A stretch of DNA of 64,000 nucleotides, taken from contig NC_054537.1 of assembly GCF_017654505.1 (NCBI RefSeq), positions 73,316,618-73,380,617 on the forward strand, read 5' to 3'. The notes under the pieces are model-generated. The model was not told where the DNA came from. It ran no database searches and saw only the letters and a list, made by a program, of their open reading frames with translations. Position numbers and translations under genes: made by a program. This document shows, one piece after another, positions 12,568 to 22,131 of the stretch (position 1 is its first letter; every line of letters begins with the position of its first letter). Source of the stretch: Polyodon spathula. Its lineage: Eukaryota; Chordata; Actinopteri; Acipenseriformes; Polyodontidae.

Positions 12568-13518
12568 GAACTGCACCGGTTGGTTGACCCGTTTACGAAT
12601 TCTCATTTGGTTCAGTGGAGGGTTTGTGTGTGTGTATGTGTGCGTGTGTGTGTGTAAAAATGTCTTGCAGCAATATGTTCTTGGTCGTCCATAATTTAGA
12701 AATAAGCATCACATTAAAAAAGGAAGGAAAAAAAGTCACATTTCCTAAGGATTAATTTAAATCCAAAATGGGTTAATATGTTCAATACGCGGTTATAGGA
12801 GCAATATGTGTTGAGTAACTTAGTGTTTTACACATATTTAAAGTTTTAGCTGACTGCATACTAATTGCAGCAGTAGGAGGTAATAAAGGAAAAAACGACC
12901 CTTTGTTCAAAATACGTTTTTTTGTTTGACTAGATACTGTTTATCACTTATTCCACTGTCCAATATTCTTTTTAAGCCACACACTGTCCTTATTAATGTG
13001 GACTACAAAGCATTATATATTAAATATATCTTTATGTAACTGTTCATATATATTGCCTGCTGAAGATAATGTTTTCAAGGTGGACAGTATCTGAAGTTCA
13101 CCCACAGTATAATAATAACAATCATAAGACAATTAACAATACAAGTGAGCTCCTCAACTTAACTAGTCAGAAAACACTAGAAACCCTAACTCAGATCTAA
13201 ACATTGTACATCTTACCATTGTCCACAAAACAGTAGATGTACCTTTAAATATGTGTAAAACACTAAGTTACTCAACACATATTGCTCCTATAACCGCGTA
13301 TTGAACATATTAACCCATTTTGGATTTAAATTAATCCTTAGGAAATGTGACTTTTTTTCCTTCCTTTTTTAATGTGATGCTTATTTCTAAATTATGGACG
13401 ACCAAGAACATATTGCTGCAAGACATTTTTACACACACACACGCACACATACACACACACAAACCCTCCACTGAACCAAATGAGAATTCGTAAACGGGTC
13501 AACCAACCGGTGCAGTTC
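12568..13518. repeat. Exact 276-bp inverted repeat with 399-bp loop
   Basis: The left arm 12568-12843 and right arm 13243-13518 are reverse complements with no mismatch or gap in a base-by-base comparison. This includes an embedded imperfect (GT)n tract interrupted by TATG and TGCG. Outside the arms the left flank has 12 T and the right flank 23 A, so the repeat continues as a homopolymer of unequal length. The loop 12844-13242 is unique, with no ORF. The arms could fold into a long hairpin RNA if transcribed. An inverted duplication or a fold-back assembly error are both possible. Confidence 0.97.
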
Positions 13519-14121
13519 AAAAAAAAAAAAAAAAAAAAAAAGGTTGGTCTTACATGACCTACTGTATTCTGTAAGAGTTTTACTACTTTCACACACAAAC
13601 ACCGCCGTCTCAGAATTTTTTTTTCTATTAAATACCCATTCAAATAGCACGAAATAGTGCAATCTATGTCGGTATAATGCCGTCATTACCCTTTCACACA
13701 GGCCTTTAAAGGATCGTGCGAGTACAACTTTCAAACCTACAAACGGTATTTGTGTGTGAAAGTGGTAGAGTATCAATTTGTGCGCAACATTTAAGACATG
13801 GAAAATGATCATAATTGGGAACATGTGCAAATAGTGTCTTGCTGTTCCTGTCCTTTTCTGTCACTGTTTTTCAACAAAAGTTTGAAATGTAATATTATAA
13901 AATGTTATATTATAAAGCTATGAAGCTTTAGGTCACCAGTAAGTTAATATTACTTATATATTAAGTATAATGGAACATTCACGTTATAGTGATTTTTAAC
14001 ATCCTTTGTTTACACAACAATAAAGACAGTGAAAATCTTATAAAACACTTTACTCTACCAAAATGTACTCTACCAAATTCTGCATATTATTTCCAAATGT
14101 AACAGGTCATAAACGTATACG

Positions 14122-14124
<3 letters not shown>

Positions 14125-14173
<49 letters not shown>
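14125..14173. repeat. (TTA)n microsatellite
   Basis: About 16 TTA units, directly beside the putative donor at 14206. Confidence 0.95.
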
Positions 14174-14174
<1 letters not shown>

Positions 14175-14206
14175 AAAATAATTGAAATGCTCGTAATGCT
14201 TCTTAC

Positions 14207-14730
14207 CTCTCCGTAGATGCCTCTGTACATTCAGAATTATCCCCCATTACTGTTCAACAAGACCTATTTTTAATCAAGTAACGATGCATCATGGATATGA
14301 AACATTTTGGCATTTGGTGATGTCCAAGGAGTTATTTGTTTATTTATTTATTTTTGGAAGCTGTAGGTGGATTTGCCAGGTAACGTCACTTGTTGTCCCT
14401 TTTCAGCCTTTTAAACAAAAGTTTCATAGAAGTACAGTCTGTACTAGACTGAAAGTTGTTTCTTTTGATGCTCTGGTGGAAGAAAAAATAAAGCGGTAAA
14501 ACAGGTTTGTTTGTCGTGGTTTAGAAAAAAATGAAACGCAAGTCTTTTTTTTTCTTTTACAGAAAAAACAAGCTTTCCAGTGCACACCAAGTCTTTATAT
14601 TATCCTTTTAAATCAAAACCATCGCCAGGTCGGTTGAAGTTGACCTGTTCTGTTGTGTTCAATATCAGCTTCTCCGGCAGAAGCTCCCAGCTTGTATAAT
14701 CAGAAACCTTCTGGCGCTTCACAGGCATGA
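14207..14730 (-). other. Possible 5' non-coding exon of KCNG2
   Basis: On the minus strand, GGAGAGGTAAGA at 14212-14201 is an almost ideal splice donor (AG|GTAAGA) with the exon ending at 14207. The sequence upstream to about 14730 is somewhat richer in G+C than its surroundings and follows a promoter-like cluster. It would splice over 3.5 kb to the acceptor at 10716. No coding frame is evident. Entirely inferred from motifs. Confidence 0.3.
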
Positions 14731-14754
14731 CTTTCCAGGCTTGCGTTGCTGCTC

Positions 14755-14859
14755 AATATAAAACAACCCACTAACCTAGCTGGAGACATGAAAATACTGG
14801 CAAAATGACAGCGCAACGAGAGTCATATAAGATTTGCTTTATGACGTCAGGTTGCCAAT
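14755..14859 (-). promoter_or_regulatory. Possible promoter: TATA-like, CRE and CCAAT motifs
   Basis: A perfect CRE palindrome TGACGTCA lies at 14842-14849, a CCAAT box at 14855-14859 and a TATA-like TTTATATT (minus strand) near 14764-14757. The 80-90 base spacing between CRE and TATA motif is typical of CREB-responsive promoters, and the orientation suits KCNG2. Motif evidence only. Confidence 0.3.
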
Positions 14860-15639
14860 TATTTCAACAACACCTACGTTTCCACTGTCATTTATTTTTT
14901 GAATGCTGCTATACCAAAGTGTTCTGGATATGGACAATTTAATTTTTTTGATGAGTGCAGCTAAATCATAAACTCAGTTTAAAAGATATAACTGAAAATA
15001 ATTGGAAAGACATAAATCTGTGTTATTTGCAAAATATCATGCATACAAAAATACATTTTAAAAGTATAAACCAGCCTTCATTTCCTTCTTTGAAGAAACT
15101 AAATGCTATATCATAAAAAAAAGCCTTAAGTACGTATAATTTATTTAATTCCTATAATCTATTTTTATAAATGATGTGATCTGTTTATCAAGAATGTAAT
15201 CCCCCTGATGTAGTTTTTGTTCTTAATTGTGATATATAAGGTTTACGCATGTGCTAGCCTAGTAGTGGTCTGCTTGTAGTATTTGACAAAGTACTCCATT
15301 AGTGCAATGCTCACAGCGGCAAGACAAACAAGAAGAAAATTGACTTTTGGAGCAAAGGCCCCTGCAATACAAGACTGGGTGAAAATGTGTGTGGTATTGG
15401 TGACAGCACATTTAACTGTGTACAGTTGTAATATGGGAAACAGGTATGCTGCAGCTCCCGTGCTCAGTGTTAGTCAAGTCCTGATCTGACAGCATGTAAC
15501 ACAGACAGCTCTTACATGTTATTGTTTAATTTGCAGTGTATTCGTTGTGCTATTTTCAATATTAAATACACTACAGCAAGCACATTGCCATATATTTTAT
15601 TTAACTATTTTTCACATATTTACAATGGTGCTGGAACTA
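14860..15639. other. No feature recognised
   Basis: AT-rich sequence upstream of the putative promoter; only chance ORFs. Confidence 0.4.
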
Positions 15640-15679
15640 GGGATGCTTTGCATGGCTTCCATCATATACAGGGGTTACA

Positions 15680-17560
15680 GTTTTGTTAAATGGCTTTCAG
15701 CACCCTCACTTTGTACCACCTTGTGGTACAGTTGCATGTCATCAGTTCTATACAAGACTCTGGGATGGGAGGTAGAGACATGAGGATAGGCAAAAGTGAG
15801 GTCTCTTCCAGTCTCCACCCCATGGTCTCAGGAGGGGGTAGCTCTGGGTATTGCATGTGTGCTTGTTCCCACTCTGCTGCCTGATAATGCTGCCACAATC
15901 AGATGTGTCGTGAATTGGGATATACTTCCTCTTCTTGGCTGTCCCAGCCTTGAGCCAAAGTTTGGAACATGACCTCTTGTGAAACTTCGCCAAAAGCAAC
16001 ACCAGGACATCAGTATTGCAGGCAGCCTCCACAATGCTTGTTGCCTGACTCTCTATACAGTGGAGAATAAGCTTTATGTCAGCCTCCTCATCTCAGACTT
16101 CTCGGTGTCTACTTCTGGGGCAGATGATTCCACCAGCTCTTCATTACTGAAGCCATCAGCAGCTACAACTGTCTTGTTGTTTGGTGCTTGCAACATCAAT
16201 TGCTACAAAATGAATCTGGCCAAGTCTGCTTTGTTTTCTGTATGTGTCAGAAAATTCTTCCACTTGGATGGCAGAAGAACATCCCTACTCTCTATCAACC
16301 TTGTGATTGCCCCTGAACACTGACCACGCCTTTTCCTGGTTCCACCTTTGATTGAAACCTCATAGTATCTGTCAAATACTACATCAATTTGCCTGAACAG
16401 TACTCCACCTTGTAGAACACATACAACAAACACATCAGCAAGGTAACTGATGGTGTACCCAACATTGTGAAATAACTGAACAATTTGGTTTGATTGAGTA
16501 GCCTGATGCAGAGTGCTTGCAATACATAGATGCACATAGTCCAGTGCTTGCCAACACTAACATTGTACTGTCTTGTGCGATGTTAAGAACCCTCGCTTGA
16601 GTGTTTGATTTACTCTCTTGCACCTCTGCATCTTCTGTTTCCAAAAGGAGGCCACCAAACAGCAGATGAACATAAACAGGCTGTCAGCAACACAAGATAT
16701 CATTTCATCTTCATTGATAAAAAATCCTTTGTAATCAGGCTGTGCCAGGATATCAGACCTCAGCCTCCAAGCTAAGTGCACCATCTCCAGAAATACATGG
16801 GTATCAATGAGATTTCTTGGTCCTCAGCCAGTAATGTGGAAAAAGGTATATGTCCAAACTTGACTGCACAAGCAATGTTTGTCGCTCTGGCAGAGTGATG
16901 CAGTCCTATATATATATCCCCATACTTGCCAACATTTGGAAACTGTTCAGTGGGACGCTCGTCCCAGGGAGAGGGGTGGGGTTATACACATCATACACAT
17001 GGAAGGGGAACATACACATTATACACATGGGAGGAGTCATACGCGTCATACACATGGGAGGAGTCATATGCATAATACACATGGGAGGGGCCATATGCAT
17101 AATACACATGGGAGGGGCCATATGCATAATACACATGGGAGGGGTCATAAGCATCATACACATGGGAGGGGTCATACACATCATACACATGGGAGTGGTC
17201 ATGTGCATCCCAGTTGACAGCTTCCATACAACTTTGCAGTGCAGAGGAAGGGGTCTGCTTTGATCAACATCCTGATCACTTGACTTCACCTTGCTTGATA
17301 TACCTTTATGAGATTTTTGTAGCCTTGATATTGTTTTGCTTGTGAAACTTGCATAGCAAGACTTATGCCGTACCGCTTGTTGCCTGTTCTCTGTAGTGGG
17401 GATTGCATGAAACCTGAAATGTGCAGCTTCTTGTAGTGTCAAAAACCCTTGCTCTGCCATTTAACAGTTTGTATGTCCTGGTTTCTTGGCAGATAATGCA
17501 TTTTTCAAATGCAGTGGGTCTTTGTCTTTTGAGACTATATACAGCTTCCATGATCTGACT
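15680..17560 (-). pseudogene. Broken copy of an uncharacterised repetitive protein family
   Basis: Minus-strand fragments in several frames match, in order, a large unclassified protein family that I recall as highly multiplied in fish and cnidarian genomes. The N-terminal Cys-rich part is at 17551-17363 (FEKCIICQETR) and, one frame over, 17460-17280 (RHKSCYASFTSKTISRLQK). A middle helical part is at 16784-16557 and 16644-16435 (ISCVADSLFMFICC, VLNIAQD). Next is a core at 16535-16203, with FDRYYEVSIKGGTRKRR and NKADLARF. A PIN/FEN1-nuclease-like piece is at 16032-15900, with NTDVLVLLLAKFHK and AGTAKKRKYIPIHD. The C-terminal MSLPPIPESCIEL tail is near 15800-15690. Frameshifts and an internal deletion, which removes the usual GCD-containing segment, make it dead. 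No terminal repeats were found, so the type of mobile element is open. Confidence 0.6.
16983..17211. repeat. 27-bp minisatellite
   Basis: About eight copies of a 27-base unit (GGGAGGRGTCATAYGCATMA then TACACAT). The unit is a multiple of three without stops, so it stays open in several frames and encodes His-rich nonapeptide repeats; this is not evidence of a gene. It interrupts the pseudogene around it. Confidence 0.93.
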
Positions 17561-18170
17561 GTGCTGTTGTCATTCTGGAAATTACAATCTTTTTTTTTTT
17601 ATAATATTTACTTTCCCAACTCACAAACCATAAGAAATACATGTTAAGAATGGTGGCGTTTGCTCTGTTTTTGTAGCCATTTTGAATTTTTCAGATACAC
17701 AAACCAATAGCTATAGGTAAACACTGACAATGAAGTAAGTTCTGCAACCTCAAATTATACAGAATTAAGTGTGCATTGTTAAGTATAAGGTTTCATAATG
17801 ATAAAACAGTGCAGTAATACTGTAAGTTCTGTTTTTCTGGTGGCCATTTTGTGTTTCTGCTTTTCCAAGGTTAAGCTTGTCAGTTACAGCTTCGCAGACA
17901 GCAGAAATGGATTCAGCACCCCCAAATCCTTTAGAAAAAAGCTGCCATAATTTACTCAGAACTGCCTGAACTTTCTTATAGCGCTTAATTTTTCAGATTT
18001 CTGACTAGTCTATTAGCACAAAACTCAGGCTACATTAATGTTTTCTTATTATGGTGACTTCTTAAATGACCGTACTTGATCCTTTGGCTGAAGAGATATT
18101 ATCAGCTCATCATCTAACTAGAGAATCTGCTGCGCGATTAAATCACCCATAAACTCCTGGCGGTAAAACA
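17561..18170. other. No feature recognised
   Basis: Non-coding AT-rich sequence between the pseudogene and the 828-bp MITE. Confidence 0.4.
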
Positions 18171-19004
18171 AATCAGTGCGTTTACATGACAAAGCGTATT
18201 CCAAAAACTAATGTTCTCAGAAAACTGAACCAGAAAACTGATTTTCTTAAAATGTCACTTTTCTGTGTTTACATGATTAACAATAGAAAATCTAATTAGA
18301 ATTCAACTGTATACATGGATTGAAGTTTTCGGAAAACGCAAGATATTTTCACATGCAAAGTACTCTTGTAACCTAAGTACGACTTGAAGACCGGACATTT
18401 CTGCGATACAACGGAGACCAATGTAGTATAGTGCTTATCGAAGTGTCATGTATTAATTTCAAATATTACTATCCTATACCTCTATTCAGATTCCCCACAA
18501 TGTGCAATCAGCCTTTCCAACAGCTCATCCTGTTCTATATTACCAGTTTCTTTTGCAGCCATTATTTTAAATTTTCACGTCATTTTAAAGCTGGAAAGCA
18601 TTTGCTGCTTCAGTATGGGCTAATAACAAATACATACAGACTTTAACAAATGTATTTCTTTATCCCTAACTAAACAATGGATGCATGCAGACTGACTACA
18701 GATTATTATTATTTTCTGTTTTCTAAAACCACGTGCAGGAATGAAGGTCAAAGTTTGCACAACTTTGCAAAACTTATCGGAATAAGTTTTCCGAAAAGTG
18801 TGTTTACATGATATACATTTTGTTAGTTTTCGGAATTTAATCAGAAAATTCTAGGTGCTGTTTTCCGAAAACTGACTTTCCGAATATTCTGATACATTTT
18901 CTGAAAACTGTATTTTACATGACTTTTGATATCGTAATTAGTTTTCCGAAACTTAGTTTTCTAAAAAATATCGGAATTCTTATGCTCATGTAAACGCACT
19001 GAAT
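18171..19004. mobile_element. 828-bp MITE with 16-bp perfect terminal repeats
   Basis: The element 18174-19001 starts CAGTGCGTTTACATGA and ends with its exact reverse complement. It is flanked by AAT on both sides (18171-18173, 19002-19004), a possible 3-bp target duplication. The interior lacks coding capacity but repeats the near-palindrome GTTTTCCGAAAA in many variants on both sides of the centre, so the whole element may fold on itself. A 3-bp duplication would suit PIF/Harbinger-type transposition, though AAT is not the usual TWA target. Confidence 0.8.
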
Positions 19005-19294
19005 GTATCTGAATTATATCTGGGATAGTTGCGGCTGCTAAAGAAGATTCAACAGGCAAAAAAATATATGTCTTTGTGGGACTCATAATGTTATTTAGGC
19101 ACTCTACTGTGTGACTGGCGAAAGATAACAGGCTTGTTGGAGTTTACAAAAGATAATTCAGCTTGGTGCGGTAACCTTTTCACTTGCTTTTGTTTAATTA
19201 TTCAGCTTTTTGCTGCATTACAGCCCTTCATTAAAATAATTTTCTTTATGTTGTTTTCATGACATTTTGTTAATGCACGCGTGCACACACAAAC

Positions 19295-21560
19295 CTTAGG
19301 TGTATTTTTTAAAAAGTCCCCTAGGTCGACATTGTCAATACCTTTTAGAATTTTTCTTCACCTTTCTTCAAAACTTAATAGATTCAGTTCTTTTAGCCTG
19401 ACTGCATATGACATGCCTTTTAAACCTAGAATAATTCTGGTCACTCTTCTTTTACTAATGAATTGTTAGGGTCTAGATTTACCATTATACTGTAAATACA
19501 GTATAATTGTAAATCTCGAAAAACTACTCACTTCTAAATCTTTTGTAGTCATTTTTGTATTACTTTAGTATAAATACATGTTAATTTGGATTCATATGTT
19601 GTTTTTTTCTGACTTTATGTGAACAAGAAGACACACATTTGCCCGTTTTCCCATTGGAAATAGTGATATTTTGAAATATCACTGTCCTGGTCACAAAAGC
19701 AAAGTTTGTGGGGAATAATAGCCATTTTCTATACTTTTGAGGCATAAGCAATTAGGAAATAACACTTACTACCCAGGAACAAAAAAAAATAATAATAATA
19801 ATTGTTACACGGTGTAATCAGTACTTTATGTTTTCTACATGTTAACCAGTCCCTAATCCATGTGCATGCATTTCCTTAAATCCTTACTGCACTCAGTTTG
19901 AGAATTAATATCTTATGTGCGACATTGCCAAAAGCTTTCTGGAAATCTAAATAAACCTTGTCATATGCTTTGCAATTATCCATTGTCAATGCTGCATCCT
20001 CAAAAAAATCAAGCAGGTTAGTTAGACACTATCTGCATTTTCTAAAACCATGCTGACTATCTCCCAGGATACTGATACCATATAGGTAATTTTCCATTTT
20101 GACTCTTATTATAGTTTCCATAAGTTTACATATAATACAAGTCAAGCTTATTGGTCTGTAGTTTTTTCTCTCTTTTTGTGGATCGGTATTACGTTTGCAA
20201 TTCTCCAGATTGTCGGTACAACCCCTGTGTCAAGAGACTGTTGCATGATCTTGGTTAGCGGTTTGTAAATAACTTCTTTAATTTCTTTGAGTACTATTGG
20301 GAGGATCGTATACATCCCAGGGGATTACTTTATTTTAAGAGCTCCTAGTCCCTTTAACACTTCTGCCTCTGTTATGCTAAAGTTATTTAAGACTGGATAG
20401 GAAGAGGTCGGCAGGTGTATCCTCCTTTGTAAAAACTTGTGAAAAGTAATCTAATATATTTGCTATTTTTTTCTCTTCGCCTATGATTTTGGCATTTCTA
20501 TCTCTTAAACATTTTACCTCCTCTTTGAAGTTCTCTTGCTGTTATAATATTGGAAAAACTTTTTGGAACTGGAATTAGCCCCCTTAGCAATGTTCATTTC
20601 TATCTCTCTCTTAGCCTTTCTAACTTCCTTTTTGAGTTTGCAGTTCCAAGTACTCTTTCTGTGTACTTTGTTCTTGGTCCCTTTTAAACACTCTGTAAAA
20701 TGCCTTTTTTCTCTGAATATTTTTTTTTATTGATCTATAAAACAATTTTGGCCATATTGTTATAGATTTTGATTTGTCCACTTTTGGGGTGTAATTGTTT
20801 TGCGCCTCTAGTAGTACATTTAAAAAAAAAACAGCCATCCTTTTTTTCTGTGGATGTTTTCTCTATTTTACTCCAATCTACTTCTGTTAGTCTCTGTTTC
20901 ATTAATTTATAGTTTGCCTTTTTAAAATTGTAAACCATAGTTTTAGTCATTACTTTTGGGGTTTTAGAAAGCACTTCAAATGAGACCATGTTGTGATCTG
21001 AGTTTGCCAATCGTTCTCTGAACCTCTGCTGTAGTTAGTCTGTCTTTGTTATTTGAAAAGACTAAATCAAGGTATACCTCCCCTCTAGTTGGTGCCTTGA
21101 CAAATTGAATTAGGTCGCAGTCATTTGTCATTTCTACCATTTCAATTTCGTTTGATGTGCTCCCCACTGGGTTTTCCCATTTTATATGGGTGAAGTTGAA
21201 TCCTCCACTTAATATGGATTCTTCTTTGCTGCATGCATTTCTAATGTCCTTGTATAACAAATTATTTTTCTCAGTATCTGAATTTGGCAGTCTATAGAAT
21301 GCCCCTATTATTATTCCCTTTGAATTTTTGTCTGTTATTCTGACCCATATTGATTCTGCGTTGTTTTCTCTCCTGCCTATCTTTCCTATACAGTGTATAC
21401 CCACTAATATTATATTCATCTCCATCACTGTCTGATTGCCAAGTTTCTGTAAGTTTCTGTAACACCTATCACATTGTAATTACTTAGTGCAGTAGCTTCA
21501 AGTTCTAACATTTTGTTTCTGAGACTTCTAGCACTTGTTTAATCATACTCCTGTATTCCT
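19295..21560 (-). pseudogene. CR1-type LINE copy 1, decayed
   Basis: Minus-strand remnant homologous to the copy at 22.1-26.1 kb. The endonuclease part lies at 21428-20735 (TDKNSKGIIIGAFYRLPNSD, HIKWENPVGS, FVKAPTRGE, NSDHNMVSFEV). The RT part lies at about 20530-19815. A last piece near 19455-19300 corresponds to the RT C-terminus. Two or more frameshifts break the endonuclease. The 3' UTR and tail are missing. About 570 bases of RT are replaced by 358 unrelated bases at 19456-19813. More diverged than the other copies, hence older. Confidence 0.85.
19475..19516. repeat. 42-bp near-perfect palindrome inside CR1 copy 1
   Basis: Left arm 19475-19494 and right arm 19497-19516 are reverse complements with one mismatch and a 2-base centre. 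It sits at one edge of the unrelated sequence that replaces part of the RT region, so it may mark an inserted foldback element. Confidence 0.8.
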
Positions 21561-22055
21561 TACAATTTTATGCTTATCCATCTTTCCTGTAAATCATATA
21601 CAGCCTTTTTTTCTAAGTTAATTTTTATTGATCTGTTTTACCATCGTGGTGACTCCTCGTTAAACCTTTAATTTTTATTTTACATATACTCGTCCTGCTT
21701 GTCTTATATAATAACTTATTCTGTTCTGTTGAACTTCAACTCTCATAGCCTCCAATTCCTCTGCCCAGTCTATTTCTCTCAGTTCCTGTCCCATCCCTTC
21801 AATGTTAGCCTTTCTTGAATTATACACTTTATTGTGTGCAGCCTTTTGCTCGGAATTCCAAGCTCTTTCTGTGCTCCATGCCAGAATATCTATTCCGCTA
21901 GCATTGAGGTAAAAGTCATCTTTCTGGTAAAGCTCACTTTTTTCCCGAAAAAAAAGACATTTTGGTTGATCTTACAAAAGTTACATGCATCTATGGCAGG
22001 CAACTAGAACTGAAAAACTTCTCCTGGACATGGGGTTAAAATTCCCCATCCAGCT
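21561..22055. other. Unassigned stretch between two CR1 copies
   Basis: Contains on the minus strand an open stretch near 21910-21690 reading ILAWSTERAW and NKVYNSRKANIEGMGQELRE, which looks like decayed coding sequence, possibly of another LINE. I cannot assign it to a family. Confidence 0.3.
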
Positions 22056-22131
22056 AAACATAAGAACATAAGAACATAAGAAAGTTTACAAACGAGAGGA
22101 GGCCATTCGGCCCATCTTGCTCGTTTGGTTG

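Noticed and set aside
13392..13830. Two overlapping minus-strand ORFs (83 and 133 codons) through the inverted repeat
   Set aside because: They run through a (CA)n tract and a poly-A/T run, giving VCVCV and poly-Phe; composition is that of low-complexity DNA.
16850..17460. Overlapping 112-184 codon ORFs on both strands
   Set aside because: Open mainly because the 27-bp minisatellite is a multiple of three without stops; only the non-repeat minus-strand ends belong to the pseudogene.
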